NCBI GenBank assembly: GCA_934597165.1
Contig: CAKTQP010000001.1
Span: 89,672-153,671, forward strand
Origin: an uncultured Oscillospiraceae bacterium
GTDB taxonomy: Bacteria; Bacillota; Clostridia; Oscillospirales; Oscillospiraceae
Length of the DNA: 64,000 nt
Reading direction: 5' to 3'
Part shown: piece by piece, positions 1 to 9,120 of the stretch
How positions within the stretch are numbered: the first letter of the stretch is position 1
How the letters are laid out: the number at the start of each line of letters is the position of its first letter
Notes under the pieces: model-generated
Seen by the model: the letters and a program-made list of their open reading frames with translations, nothing else
What the model was told of the DNA's origin: nothing
Databases searched by the model: none
Translations under genes and position numbers: made by a program

Positions 1-426
1 ATTATGGTCTTCCGCTTTGTGGTAGTCATGCACAAGGATCACCCCTTGGCCAATCGAGAGTATGTCCACTTTTCTGACCTGGTGAATTATACTGCTTTGG
101 TGCACGGTGACAACCATTTCCTCACCTTCTCCGATGCGGAGACTGATAAATTATACCGCACCCACTTGTATAAGAATTCCATCTCCATCTTTGAGCGAGG
201 CAGTCAGTTTGACTTCCTCCGAGACATCCCTGGCGCTTTCATGCTCATCTCCCCCTTGCCCCAGGAGCTGCTCAACACCTACGACCTAGTGCAGGTGAAG
301 ATGCCGGACAGTGAGATCGGGTTGTTCGAGGATCTGATGATCACGCGGAAGGAACGCCGTTACACAGATTTTGTACAAGAGCTGATGCACCAAATACTCG
401 AAGTAGAGCGTGAAATTATGGTATAA
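1..426 (+). CDS. LysR-type regulator, C-terminal part (cut by window edge)
   Basis: The frame is open to the left edge, so the N-terminal helix-turn-helix lies outside the window. What is visible is about 140 residues that read as the effector-binding domain of a LysR-type transcriptional regulator, including the HPLA stretch near the start that is common at the lobe boundary of this domain. The stop lies 65 bp before the hydrogenase start on the same strand, so it may regulate or be co-transcribed with it; that link is inference. The effector is unknown. Confidence 0.7.
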   Translation: MMVFRFVVVMHKDHPLANREYVHFSDLVNYTALVHGDNHFLTFSDAETDKLYRTHLYKNSISIFERGSQFDFLRDIPGAFMLISPLPQELLNTYDLVQVKMPDSEIGLFEDLMITRKERRYTDFVQELMHQILEVEREIMV

Positions 427-491
427 CGTGTTTGTCCTCTTGCTGCCCTATCGTTGCATCGTTTTGCGTGGAAAGGAATGAGATTTGCATT

Positions 492-1916
492 ATGAACAAG
501 TTTGATACGAAGGTTCAGTTTTTAAAGTATGAAGTGCTTCGCGAAGTGGCACGTCACGCTTGGCAGGATGACCTGCTGTCCAGCATGATGGACATCCCCA
601 AGGAGATCACCCAAAGTGATCACCCGGGTTCTGGGTACTACACCTACAAAGAGATGGCCATCCTCTCCGAGCGGGTGAAACTGGCGGTCGGCGGCGACCG
701 GAAACAGAAGGGCATCGTGCAGACCATTGGCTGTGCCTGTGACGAATGTCCCACCGATGGCTATCGGGTCACCGACTCCTGCCGTGGCTGCTTTGCCCAT
801 CACTGTCAGGCAGTCTGTCCCAAGGACGCCATCACCCTGGACGAAAACGAGCACGCACACATCGACAAGTCCAAGTGCATCAACTGCGGCAAATGTGCCC
901 AGGCCTGTCCCTACTCCGCCATCGTCAACCGGAAGCGCCCCTGTCAGAAGGCTTGCAAAGTGGGCGCCATCTCCATGAACCCCGACAGCACCGTTAAGAT
1001 CGAGCACGACAAATGCATCTCCTGCGGTGCCTGTGTCTACCAATGTCCCTTCGGCGCCCTGTCTGACAAGTCCTTTATCCTGGACGCCATTGGTATGCTC
1101 AAGAGTGACAAGAAGGTTTACGCCATCGTTGCCCCCAGCATCGCCAGCCAGTTCACCTACGCCAAGCTCAACCAGGTGGTCACCGGCATCAAGCAGCTGG
1201 GCTTCTACGAGGTGGTGGAAGCTGCCATGGGCGCTGACCTGGTGGCCATGGCGGAAGCGAAAGAGTTGGCGGAAAAAGGCTTCCTGACCAGCTCCTGCTG
1301 CCCTGCCTTTGTCAGCTATATCAAACAGCAGTTCCCCACCCTGGCAGAGAACATCTCCCACAACCCCTCCCCTATGGTGGCCACCGCCAAGTTCCTGCGG
1401 GAGACCTGCGGAGATGACATCAAGACCATCTTCATCGGCCCCTGCACCGCCAAGAAAGCGGAAGGCCAGCTGCCGGAGGTGAAGGAGTATGTGGACTGCG
1501 TGCTGACCTTTGAAGAATTGCAGGCTCTCTTTGACAGCCGCGACATCGACCCCACCACGCTGGAAGAAACCGAGCTGAATAACGCCTCCTACTACGGTCG
1601 TATCTTCGGCCACTGCGGCGGTCTGTCCATGGCAGCAGCGGAGGCACTGAAGGAACAGGGCATCGAATTCGACGCCAAGCCCATCAGCTGCAGCGGCATC
1701 GAGGAGTGCCGGATGGCGCTGCTGAAGGCCAAAGTTGGCAAATTGGACGCCAACTTCATCGAAGGCATGGCCTGTATCGGCGGCTGCGTCAACGGCGCAG
1801 GCAGCCTGACCCACAGCGCCAAGAACCAGCAGCTGGTGGAAAAGCACGGCAAGGAAGCAGAGCGGAAGACCATCCAGGATTCCGTCGCCCACCCCGACGC
1901 CAGCTTCAAGCACTGA
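492..1916 (+). CDS. [FeFe] hydrogenase, group-B-like (monomeric, ferredoxin-type Fe-S domains)
   Basis: Reversible proton reduction/H2 oxidation at an H-cluster, cytoplasmic. From the ATG at 492 (GGAAAGGA upstream) the protein is 474 aa. The N-terminal third carries cysteine sets for several [4Fe-4S] clusters: an unusual CACDEC...CRGC...C set near residue 80, then CINCGKCAQACP near 130 and CISCGACVYQCP near 176. The H-cluster motifs follow: TSSCCPAF near 264, GPCTAKKAE near 316 and EGMACIGGCVNGAG near 424. The short length and the TSSCCPA form fit group B rather than the classic bifurcating HydA. No HydB/HydC partner subunits are adjacent, so electrons probably come from ferredoxin. The upstream in-frame ATG at 432 lacks a good ribosome site and was not chosen. 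Confidence 0.93.
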   Translation: MNKFDTKVQFLKYEVLREVARHAWQDDLLSSMMDIPKEITQSDHPGSGYYTYKEMAILSERVKLAVGGDRKQKGIVQTIGCACDECPTDGYRVTDSCRGCFAHHCQAVCPKDAITLDENEHAHIDKSKCINCGKCAQACPYSAIVNRKRPCQKACKVGAISMNPDSTVKIEHDKCISCGACVYQCPFGALSDKSFILDAIGMLKSDKKVYAIVAPSIASQFTYAKLNQVVTGIKQLGFYEVVEAAMGADLVAMAEAKELAEKGFLTSSCCPAFVSYIKQQFPTLAENISHNPSPMVATAKFLRETCGDDIKTIFIGPCTAKKAEGQLPEVKEYVDCVLTFEELQALFDSRDIDPTTLEETELNNASYYGRIFGHCGGLSMAAAEALKEQGIEFDAKPISCSGIEECRMALLKAKVGKLDANFIEGMACIGGCVNGAGSLTHSAKNQQLVEKHGKEAERKTIQDSVAHPDASFKH

Positions 1917-2093
1917 GGACTGCCCCCTTACCGCAGTCTTCCACCCCAATGGACGGAGGTTCTGTGATAGAACGCTGTTCCCTGACGAAATTGATGTTTG
2001 ACCAAACTCACCTCTCCTTTTTTGGAATCGTTGAACTTCCTTTTTCAACTCCTACTTCCCTACCTGTCAAACACCATTCCGTCGGTTCTAACA

Positions 2094-2127
2094 ACCGCCT
2101 CACATGCTCCGCGTGAGGCGGTTTTTG
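2094..2127 (+). terminator. Rho-independent terminator after the hydrogenase gene
   Basis: A 10-bp perfect stem (ACCGCCTCAC with GTGAGGCGGT) with a 9-nt loop, followed directly by a T run. It separates the hydrogenase gene from the TM1266-hydEGF block, so the two may be transcribed at different levels. Confidence 0.85.
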
Positions 2128-2154
2128 CCCATTTCACCCAAGGAGGTATTTAAT

Positions 2155-2415
2155 ATGATGGAAACCAGAGTCGCCGTATTGGCCATCATCATCGAGCAGC
2201 CCGACGCCGTGCCCCCGCTCAACACCGTGCTCCACGGTGTCAGCGAGTATATCATCGGCCGGATGGGTCTGCCTTACCCCAAGCGTGGCATCCACATCAT
2301 CTCCATCGCCGTGGACGCCCCTCAGGACGTGATCTCCTCTCTGGCCGGTAAGCTGGGGAACATCCCCAACGTCAGCGTCAAGATCGCCTACTCCAATGTG
2401 ATCGGCCATGACTGA
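2155..2415 (+). CDS. TM1266-type iron-only hydrogenase system regulator
   Basis: An 86-aa ACT/NikR-C-like ferredoxin-fold small protein with the sequence pattern of the TM1266 family (TRVAVLAIIIEQPDAV at the start, a central GMGLPY-like MGLPYPKRGIHIISI segment). Family members are found beside hydEFG genes and are named putative regulators of the [FeFe]-hydrogenase system; the mechanism is not known. The start at 2155 follows AAGGAGG with 7-nt spacing. Its stop overlaps the hydE start by 8 bp, so the two are probably translationally coupled. Confidence 0.85.
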   Translation: MMETRVAVLAIIIEQPDAVPPLNTVLHGVSEYIIGRMGLPYPKRGIHIISIAVDAPQDVISSLAGKLGNIPNVSVKIAYSNVIGHD

Positions 2416-3454
2416 CGCCATCGCCCTCATCGACCGTCTGGCACAGCAGCACAGCCTGACGCTGGCCGAGTATCAGACGCTCATCGAGGCGGAGTGCAAG
2501 GAGACCCGGGCTTACGCCGCCCAACGGGCGGTGGCCGTCCGGCAGGCGGTCTATGGCACGGATATCTTCATCCGCGGCCTCATCGAAGTGACCAGCTACT
2601 GCCGCAACGACTGCTACTACTGCGGCATCCGCAAGTCCAACCAAGCCTGCCAGCGCTACCTGCTCAGCGACGCGGACATCCTCACCTGTTGCGCCGAGGG
2701 CTACCAGCTGGGCTTCCGCACCTTCGTCCTCCAAGGGGGCGAGGGCATCCTCCCCGTCCCCCGGGTCTGTTCCCTGGTGTCCACCATCAAAAAGCGCTAC
2801 CCCGACTGTGCCGTGACCCTCTCCCTGGGCGAGTACAGCCGGGAGGAGTACCAGCAGATGTTCGACGCCGGCGCAGACCGGTACCTGCTCCGCCACGAGA
2901 CAGCGGATCAGGCTCATTATGAGAAGCTCCACCCCAGTTCCATGTCCTTTGCGCACCGGATGCAGTGCCTCCAGGACTTGAAGGACATTGGCTTCCAGGT
3001 GGGCTGCGGCTTCATGGTGGGCTCTCCTTACCAGACCTCCGCGTGTCTGGCCAAGGATCTGAAATTCATCGAGACCTTCCAACCCCATATGTGCGGCATC
3101 GGCCCCTTCATCCCCCACCACGACACCCAGTTCCGTGGGGAACCGGCCGGGCGGGTAGACCAGACCTGTTATCTGCTCTCCCTCCTCCGCCTCATGCGAC
3201 CCAATCTCCTCCTCCCTGCCACCACCGCCCTGGGCACCCTAGACCCCATCGGGCGGGAAAAGGGCATCCTGGCCGGCGGCAACGTGGTCATGCCCAACCT
3301 GTCCCCGGTGGCAGTGCGAAAGAAATACGCCCTGTACGACAACAAAATCTGTACCGGGGAAGAATCCGCCCAGTGCCGGGGCTGCCTGGCGCGGCGGATG
3401 GACACCATCCACTATCACTTGGTCACCGACCGGGGGGATATGCGCACTGCGTAA
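2408..3454 (+). CDS. hydE: [FeFe] hydrogenase H-cluster radical SAM maturase HydE
   Basis: A radical S-adenosylmethionine enzyme that helps build the 2Fe subcluster (dithiolate bridge pathway). 348 aa, normal for the family. The CX3CX2C cluster motif is seen as YCRNDCYYCGIR near residue 64, followed by a GGEG SAM-contact segment near residue 116. The start overlaps the TM1266 gene by 8 bp, and hydG follows after 68 bp, in the same operon. The C-terminal CTGEESAQCRGC-like cysteine pair (CTGEESAQCRGCLARR) resembles the optional second cluster site of HydE proteins. Confidence 0.95.
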   Translation: MTDAIALIDRLAQQHSLTLAEYQTLIEAECKETRAYAAQRAVAVRQAVYGTDIFIRGLIEVTSYCRNDCYYCGIRKSNQACQRYLLSDADILTCCAEGYQLGFRTFVLQGGEGILPVPRVCSLVSTIKKRYPDCAVTLSLGEYSREEYQQMFDAGADRYLLRHETADQAHYEKLHPSSMSFAHRMQCLQDLKDIGFQVGCGFMVGSPYQTSACLAKDLKFIETFQPHMCGIGPFIPHHDTQFRGEPAGRVDQTCYLLSLLRLMRPNLLLPATTALGTLDPIGREKGILAGGNVVMPNLSPVAVRKKYALYDNKICTGEESAQCRGCLARRMDTIHYHLVTDRGDMRTA

Positions 3455-3522
3455 GATCCCCCACAAAATTCTGACGGAAAAGTTGCCCTGGGGCTTCTGC
3501 TCCATAAGAAAGGATGTTTATT

Positions 3523-4971
3523 ATGGCTATCTACAATCCCAAGTCTCTCAAAGCAGAAGAATTCATCAACCACGAGGAAATTCTGGACACCATCCGCTAC
3601 GCAGAAGAGAACAAGCACAACGTGGCCCTCATCGACGAGCTGCTGGAAAAGGCACGCCCCAAGAAGACCGACCACGGCACCTTCTGTTCCGGCCTGACCC
3701 ATCGGGAGGCTTCCGTCCTGTTGGCCTGCGACATCCCGGAAAAGGTAGAGCAGATGTACCAGCTGGCAGCGGAGATCAAGGACGCCTTCTACGGCAACCG
3801 CATCGTCCTCTTTGCCCCCCTCTACCTGTCCAACTACTGTATCAACGGCTGCGTCTACTGTCCCTATCACCGGGTGAACCAGCACATCACCCGGAAAAAG
3901 CTCACCCAGGAGGAAGTCCGTGCGGAAGTCATGGCACTCCAGGACATGGGGCACAAGCGCCTGGCCATTGAAGCCGGGGAAGACCCGGTGAACAATCCCA
4001 TCGAATATATCTTGGAGTGCATCCACACGATCTACTCCATTCACAATAAAAACGGCGACATCCGTCGCGTCAACGTGAACATCGCCGCCACCACGGTGGA
4101 GAATTACCGCAAGCTGAAGGAGGCCGGCATCGGCACCTATATCCTGTTCCAGGAGACCTACAACAAAAAGAGCTACCTGGATCTCCACCCCACCGGCCCC
4201 AAGCACGACTACGCCTACCACACCGAGGCCATGGATCGTGCCATGGACGGCGGTATTGATGACGTAGGTCTGGGCGTTCTGTTCGGCCTGGAGGGCTACC
4301 AGTACGAGTTCGCCGGCCTGCTCATGCACGCCGAGCACCTGGAAGCCGTCCACGGCGTGGGGCCCCACACCATCAGCGTCCCCCGTGTCAAGAAGGCGGA
4401 CGACATTGATCCGGACGTGTTCGACAACGGCCTGGCAGACGATATGTTCCAGAAGATCATCGCCTGCATCCGCATCGCCGTCCCCTACACCGGTATGATC
4501 ATCTCCACCCGCGAGAGCGAAGCCGTCCGAGAAAAGGCCCTCCACCTGGGCATCTCCCAGATCAGCGGCGCCTCCCGCACCTCTGTGGGCGGCTACACCG
4601 AAAAGGTGCGTCCCCATGACTCTGAGCAGTTCGACGTGTCCGACCAGCGTTCCCTGGACGAGGTAGTGGACTGGCTCATGAAGATGGGCTTCATCCCCTC
4701 TTTCTGCACCGCTTGCTATCGAGAAGGCCGTACCGGCGACCGGTTCATGAGCCTGTGCAAGAGCGGTCAGATCTTGAATTGCTGTCACCCCAACGCTCTC
4801 ATGACCCTGACGGAATACTTGGTGGACTACGCCTCTGAGGAGACCAAAAAGACCGGCTACGCCCTCATTGAGCGGGAGCTGAACAAGATCACCAACGAAA
4901 AGGTCAAGGCGCTGGCCACCCAGCACATCGCTGCCATCAAGGCGTCTAACCGCCGCGATTTCCGCTTCTGA
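3523..4971 (+). CDS. hydG: [FeFe] hydrogenase H-cluster radical SAM maturase HydG
   Basis: Tyrosine lyase that produces CO and cyanide ligands for the H-cluster. 482 aa from the ATG at 3523, which has AGAAAGGA 8 nt upstream; an in-frame upstream ATG at 3514 is less well placed. The radical SAM motif CINGCVYC is near residue 106. The C-terminal auxiliary-cluster motif CX2C-X22-C is seen as CTAC...CC near residues 395-421, as expected for a functional HydG rather than ThiH, which lacks it. hydF follows 16 bp later. Confidence 0.96.
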   Translation: MAIYNPKSLKAEEFINHEEILDTIRYAEENKHNVALIDELLEKARPKKTDHGTFCSGLTHREASVLLACDIPEKVEQMYQLAAEIKDAFYGNRIVLFAPLYLSNYCINGCVYCPYHRVNQHITRKKLTQEEVRAEVMALQDMGHKRLAIEAGEDPVNNPIEYILECIHTIYSIHNKNGDIRRVNVNIAATTVENYRKLKEAGIGTYILFQETYNKKSYLDLHPTGPKHDYAYHTEAMDRAMDGGIDDVGLGVLFGLEGYQYEFAGLLMHAEHLEAVHGVGPHTISVPRVKKADDIDPDVFDNGLADDMFQKIIACIRIAVPYTGMIISTRESEAVREKALHLGISQISGASRTSVGGYTEKVRPHDSEQFDVSDQRSLDEVVDWLMKMGFIPSFCTACYREGRTGDRFMSLCKSGQILNCCHPNALMTLTEYLVDYASEETKKTGYALIERELNKITNEKVKALATQHIAAIKASNRRDFRF

Positions 4972-4987
4972 GAAGGGAGATGTCACT

Positions 4988-6193
4988 ATGGGACTGAATG
5001 ACCGCCCCTCTAGCGAACGGGTCCACATCAGCTTCTTCGGCCTGCGCAACGCCGGCAAATCCAGTGTCGTCAATGCCGTCACCGGCCAAGCCCTCTCCCT
5101 GGTCTCTCAGGTGAAGGGCACCACCACCGACCCGGTGCAGAAGGCCATGGAGCTGCTGCCTATCGGCCCCGTGGTCATCATCGACACCCCGGGCATCGAC
5201 GACGTAGGCGGCCTCGGTCAGATGCGCGTCCAGCGTGCCCTCCAGGTGCTGGACAAGACCGACGTGGCCATCCTGGTGGTAGACGCCACCCAGGGGATGC
5301 AGCCGGACGATCGGCAGCTGACAGAGCAGTTCCAAACACGGAACATCCCCTACCTGGTGGTCTACAACAAGGCCGACCTGCTGGACGCAGCACTCCCTTG
5401 CCAGCCCAACGAGATCGCCGTCAGCGCCAAGACCGGCCAGAACATCTATGAATTAAAAGAGCGCATCGGCCGCCTGGCCGGTGCCCAGGAGAACACCAAA
5501 CGGCTGGTGGCCGACCTGATCGACCCCGGTGACGTGGTGGTTCTCGTCACCCCCATCGACTCCGCCGCCCCCAAGGGACGGCTCATCCTGCCCCAGCAGC
5601 AGGTCATCCGGGACATCCTGGACGCCGGGGGCATCAATGTGGTAGTCAAAGAGAGTGAGCTGACCGCCGCCCTGACCGCCCTTGGCAAGCGTCCCAAGCT
5701 GGTCGTCACCGACTCTCAGGCATTCAAAGCCGTCAACCGAGACACGCCGGAGGACATTTTGCTGACCTCCTTCTCCATCCTGTTCGCCCGCTACAAGGGC
5801 AACTTGAAAGAGGCTGTCCGGGGTGCTGCTATGCTGGACAAGCTCCAGGATGGGGACAACGTACTCATCTCCGAAGGCTGCACCCACCACCGGCAGTGCG
5901 GGGACATCGGCACAGAAAAGCTCCCCAACTGGCTGAAACAGTACACCGGCTGCCACCTGAATTACCACTTCACCTCCGGCCGAGAGTTCCCTCAGGACCT
6001 CTCCCCCTACGCCCTGGTCATCCACTGCGGCGGCTGTATGCTCAACGAACGGGAGATGCACTCCCGCATCCGCCACAGCCTGGACTGCCACGTGCCCATC
6101 ACCAACTACGGCATCGCCATCGCCCAGATGCACGGCATCCTGACCCGTTCCCTGGGGCCTTTCCCCGACCTGGCCGCGCTGCTGCATCCATAA
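4988..6193 (+). CDS. hydF: [FeFe] hydrogenase H-cluster maturation GTPase HydF
   Basis: Scaffold GTPase that receives the diiron precursor from HydE/HydG and delivers it to apo-hydrogenase. 401 aa. The N-terminal GTPase motifs are clear: GLRNAGKSS (P-loop, near residue 19), DTPGIDD (G3) and NKAD (G4). The C-terminal cluster-binding region carries CTHHRQC and HCGGC, the conserved Cys/His ligands of HydF. The start has GAAGGGAG upstream. This is the last gene of the maturation operon and is followed by a terminator at about 6321. Confidence 0.96.
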   Translation: MGLNDRPSSERVHISFFGLRNAGKSSVVNAVTGQALSLVSQVKGTTTDPVQKAMELLPIGPVVIIDTPGIDDVGGLGQMRVQRALQVLDKTDVAILVVDATQGMQPDDRQLTEQFQTRNIPYLVVYNKADLLDAALPCQPNEIAVSAKTGQNIYELKERIGRLAGAQENTKRLVADLIDPGDVVVLVTPIDSAAPKGRLILPQQQVIRDILDAGGINVVVKESELTAALTALGKRPKLVVTDSQAFKAVNRDTPEDILLTSFSILFARYKGNLKEAVRGAAMLDKLQDGDNVLISEGCTHHRQCGDIGTEKLPNWLKQYTGCHLNYHFTSGREFPQDLSPYALVIHCGGCMLNEREMHSRIRHSLDCHVPITNYGIAIAQMHGILTRSLGPFPDLAALLHP

Positions 6194-6320
6194 CTCCCCT
6201 GCCAGAAAGAGCGCGCAGCACCACGCATATCGTCAAGCCAAGATGCGCTATGCGTTCCCCAAATAAAGTCCTATATTTATGTTGCTCCTTTGCGTCTTCG
6301 CTGCCCTCTTCCTCTATCAA

Positions 6321-6355
6321 AAGCCGTCCACCCAATGGGTGGGCGGCCTTTTTTC
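6321..6355 (+). terminator. Terminator after hydF
   Basis: GCCGTCCACCC paired with GGGTGGGCGGC around a 4-5 nt loop, followed by a T6 run; ends the hydrogenase maturation operon. Confidence 0.85.
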
Positions 6356-6589
6356 GTTTGCCCTGAAATTGTATTTTCCGCACCATTTCTGTATCCTATG
6401 GTGCCATTATATATCTGTATTTGCTATTTTACGCACATTCTCGTATAATACACTTAGACAAAAGGTTCGCATCCAATCGTAAAAAAGCTACTGTCACAAA
6501 TGCGCCCTTACTGAAAAAATGCATTGCCCCCTTTCCTTCGATTGATACACGCACTGTTTGTTCGGACAACATTTTAATCCCTCCTACGA

Positions 6590-6632
6590 AGGAACCCCTC
6601 CGGTCTCACCGGAGGGGTTCTCTCTGTTTTTA
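6590..6632. terminator. Hairpin at the end of the LysR gene
   Basis: A perfect 12-bp stem (GAACCCCTCCGG/CCGGAGGGGTTC) with a 5-nt loop. It lies just downstream of the minus-strand LysR gene; a loose T-rich tail is present only on the plus strand. Probably a transcription barrier. Confidence 0.55.
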
Positions 6633-6636
6633 TCTT

Positions 6637-7506
6637 TCAAATGATTTCCTTGAGTTCCTCTAAAAACTGCTCCGCCGCTTTGGAGCGCATCCCATACCGG
6701 TTCCAAACCAACGCATACCGGATGGACAGGGGCGGCTCCAGCGGCAGGAACTGAACATGGCCATCCAGCTCATCCGGCAGTTGGTCACGGCTGAGCAGGA
6801 ACGCCCCCAACCCGCTCTCCACAAATTTCACCGGATCGCCGTGGGCTACATTGTATGTCGCCGCAATGTTCAGCTGGTTCAGCTCTGTCTGCGCCCAAAG
6901 GGAGATCTCCCGTTGCAAGCCCACCCGCTGATGCAAGATCAGCGGCGCGGCCGGAAACCGTTTCCGAGTCATCACAGGCTCTGCCGCCAGCGGACTCCCC
7001 CGCCGCACCAACAGCCCCCATTGTGACTCCTCCGGGAGCGGAAGGGCGTCATACTTCACCCGGTCTACGGGCATCAGCAGCACCGAAAAATCCAGCGTCC
7101 CATGGGTCAACCGTTCTTCCACATCCATGGCATCTCCACTATAGAAATGGAACTGCACGCCAGGATGCTTCTCCCGCAGCAACGCCGCCGCACGCAGCAC
7201 ACTTCGAGACGCTGTGCCTCCAATGGCCACCTCTCCGCTCAACGCTTTGGCGTCCGAACTGATCTCCCGCTCGGTCTTTTCCACCAACGCCACGATCTCC
7301 TCCGCCCGCTTCCGCAGGAAAGCGCCATCCTCTGTCAGCGCGACCTTCCGTTTGCCTCGCAGGAACAAGGTTTTTCCAAGCTCCCGCTCTAACTCCATCA
7401 TCTGTTTTGACAGGGACGGCTGAGCTATGTGTAAGGTTTCCGCCGCCTTTGTGATGGTCTCCTCCCGCGCCACTGCTAGGAAGTACCGCAAAACGCGCAC
7501 ATCCAT
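6637..7506 (-). CDS. LysR-type transcriptional regulator (divergent from MATE gene)
   Basis: 289 aa. The N-terminal winged helix-turn-helix reads LRYFLAVAREETITKAAETL then AQPSLSKQMMELE, the classic LysR signature, followed by a substrate-binding domain. It is divergent from the MATE efflux gene with a 156-bp shared control region, the usual arrangement for a LysR protein controlling its neighbour and itself. A diverged copy of this gene, reduced to its two ends, lies at 46280-46344. Confidence 0.92.
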   Translation of the reverse strand: MDVRVLRYFLAVAREETITKAAETLHIAQPSLSKQMMELERELGKTLFLRGKRKVALTEDGAFLRKRAEEIVALVEKTEREISSDAKALSGEVAIGGTASRSVLRAAALLREKHPGVQFHFYSGDAMDVEERLTHGTLDFSVLLMPVDRVKYDALPLPEESQWGLLVRRGSPLAAEPVMTRKRFPAAPLILHQRVGLQREISLWAQTELNQLNIAATYNVAHGDPVKFVESGLGAFLLSRDQLPDELDGHVQFLPLEPPLSIRYALVWNRYGMRSKAAEQFLEELKEII

Positions 7507-7517
7507 GTGTCCTCCCT

Positions 7518-7615
7518 CCTTTATGGGGTTATTTTATCACCTATTTCCATTCCTGTAAACTATGATATTCGATAGGATATATATATTTGCTATTGCAACA
7601 TTTTTCCCTTATAAT
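7518..7615. promoter_or_regulatory. Divergent promoters and putative LysR operator (LysR/MATE)
   Basis: Plus strand, for MATE: TTGCTA (7587-7592), 17-nt spacer, TATAAT (7610-7615). Minus strand, for LysR: TTTACA and TAAAAT with a 17-nt spacer, read on the reverse of about 7527-7556. Between them lies CTATGATATTCGATAG (7560-7575), a dyad with CTAT/ATAG ends that fits a LysR box. The block from CTGTAAACTATG through TTCGATAGGATAT recurs at about 46389-46415. Confidence 0.65.
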
Positions 7616-7662
7616 AATCCCAGACGAACGGTTCGGTACGCGAGCACAAGGAGGGTGATGGC

Positions 7663-9063
7663 GTGGAACGCACACACACCGAAAAACGCATCGACCTGCT
7701 ACATAGCTCCCTCTGGGACAAAATTCCCCGATACGCATTGCCGATTGCGGCCACAGCTATTTTAGAGCAGCTATTCAATGCATCTGATCTAGCCGTGGTG
7801 GGGAATTTTGCCCACGCCGACCGCACCATCGCCGTAGCTGCCATTGGCGCCAACAGCTCCATCATCGCCCTGATCTTAAACCTGTTCATCGGCATCGCTC
7901 TGGGCGCAAATGTAGTCATCGCCAACGCCATCGGCCGGCAGGCCAAAGAGACCGTCCACAAGGCAGTCCACACGTCCATCGTTTTTTCCTTTCTCTGCGG
8001 TCTGCTTGTGGCGCTCCTGGGAGAGCTGGTTGCGGAACCCTTACTGGAATTGCTCCGCGTCCCTGCCGACGTGCTCCCCTCTGCCCTACTCTATCTCAGG
8101 ATCTACCTGCTGGGTCTGCCGGTCATCTTTCTCTACAATTTTGAAGCAGCCATCTTCCGCAGCATCGGTGCCACCAGAACCCCTCTGAAAGCCCTTGCCA
8201 CGGCAGGCATCTTGAACGTCCTGCTCAACCTGTTCTTTGTCCTGGCGCTCAATATGACCGTCAACGGCGTTGCCATCGCCACGGTTCTGTCCAACGGCGT
8301 CAGTTCCCTTATCCTGTTCCGAAAACTCCGCCACATCGACCATTGGGTCCAACTGGACGTCTCCGCCCTGAAAGTGGACCGTCCCGTTCTGGCCAACATC
8401 CTCAAGATCGGCCTGCCCACTGGCATCCAGAGCGCGGTTTTCGCCCTATCTAATATCGTCATTCAGTCTGCCATCAACAGCCTAGGCGCTGTCGCTATGG
8501 CGGCATCCAGCGCGGCGTTCCACCTGGAAATGATCGCCTACGCCGTGATGAACTCCTTCAGCCAAGCCTGTGCCACCTTTGTCAGTCAGAACTACGGCGC
8601 CGGTCAGCTCCTGCGCTGTCGGAAGACCTTTGTGCTATGCCTGTTAGAGGGGGCGATTGCCTCCGCTGCCGCCATTGTTGTGGTTCTGTTCACAGGCAGA
8701 TTTCTCTTGTCCCTGTTCAACAATGACCCTGCGGTCATCGACATAGGCTACATCCGGCTGTTGACAGTGTTCTTCGCCTATATTTTTAGTATGCTGTACG
8801 AGGTGATGTCTGGTTACCTGCGAGGCTTTGGCATCTCAATGGTTCCCTCCCTCCTCACCATTGTGGGTGTCTGTATCGTCAGGATCGCCTGGATCCAGTT
8901 TGTCTTCCCTATCTACCAAACCTTCCAGACCATCATGACCGCCTATCCCGTGAGCCTCTCCACCACAGCCGTGCTCATCTCCTTGGCACTGCTGCACTAC
9001 AGGCCAGTCAAAACCATGCTACAGACTACATACACGCAGAACGTCTGCCAAGACGTCAACTGA
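7663..9063 (+). CDS. MATE family efflux transporter
   Basis: 466-aa polytopic inner-membrane protein of the multidrug and toxin extrusion type (Na+ or H+ antiport): about 12 hydrophobic segments in two homologous halves, with family-type stretches such as PIAATAILEQLFNASDLAVVG and SQACATFVSQNYGAGQ. The GTG start at 7663 follows AAGGAGGG; the ATG 5 bp upstream is out of frame. It is divergent from a LysR gene that probably controls it. The substrate cannot be told from sequence. Confidence 0.93.
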   Translation: MERTHTEKRIDLLHSSLWDKIPRYALPIAATAILEQLFNASDLAVVGNFAHADRTIAVAAIGANSSIIALILNLFIGIALGANVVIANAIGRQAKETVHKAVHTSIVFSFLCGLLVALLGELVAEPLLELLRVPADVLPSALLYLRIYLLGLPVIFLYNFEAAIFRSIGATRTPLKALATAGILNVLLNLFFVLALNMTVNGVAIATVLSNGVSSLILFRKLRHIDHWVQLDVSALKVDRPVLANILKIGLPTGIQSAVFALSNIVIQSAINSLGAVAMAASSAAFHLEMIAYAVMNSFSQACATFVSQNYGAGQLLRCRKTFVLCLLEGAIASAAAIVVVLFTGRFLLSLFNNDPAVIDIGYIRLLTVFFAYIFSMLYEVMSGYLRGFGISMVPSLLTIVGVCIVRIAWIQFVFPIYQTFQTIMTAYPVSLSTTAVLISLALLHYRPVKTMLQTTYTQNVCQDVN

Positions 9064-9073
9064 ACCTCCTCTG

Positions 9074-9109
9074 AATAAGCCCCCTCTGATTTCGTCAGAG
9101 GGGGCTTAT
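9074..9109 (+). terminator. Hairpin after MATE gene
   Basis: AAGCCCCCTCTGA/TCAGAGGGGGCTT, a perfect 13-bp stem with a 5-nt loop; the following T run is weak. Confidence 0.6.
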
Positions 9110-9120
9110 CGCCGGTCACC

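Larger units (their letters stand above)
6194..6636. other. Intergenic region between hydF and the LysR gene
   Basis: 443 bp with no convincing gene. It holds the hydF terminator (6321-6355), a promoter-like TTGCTA-17-TATAAT set at about 6418-6446, and a strong hairpin at 6592-6620. The stretch 6388-6475 weakly resembles the LysR/MATE promoter region at 7540-7640 (CTGTA..CTATGG, TATTTGCTATT, TATAATA, GGTTCG in the same order), so it may be an older relic of that locus. Confidence 0.5.

Noticed and set aside
522..2048. 508-codon minus-strand open frame over the hydrogenase
   Set aside because: Shadow of the plus-strand hydrogenase, which has intact H-cluster motifs; no ribosome site or domain on the minus strand.
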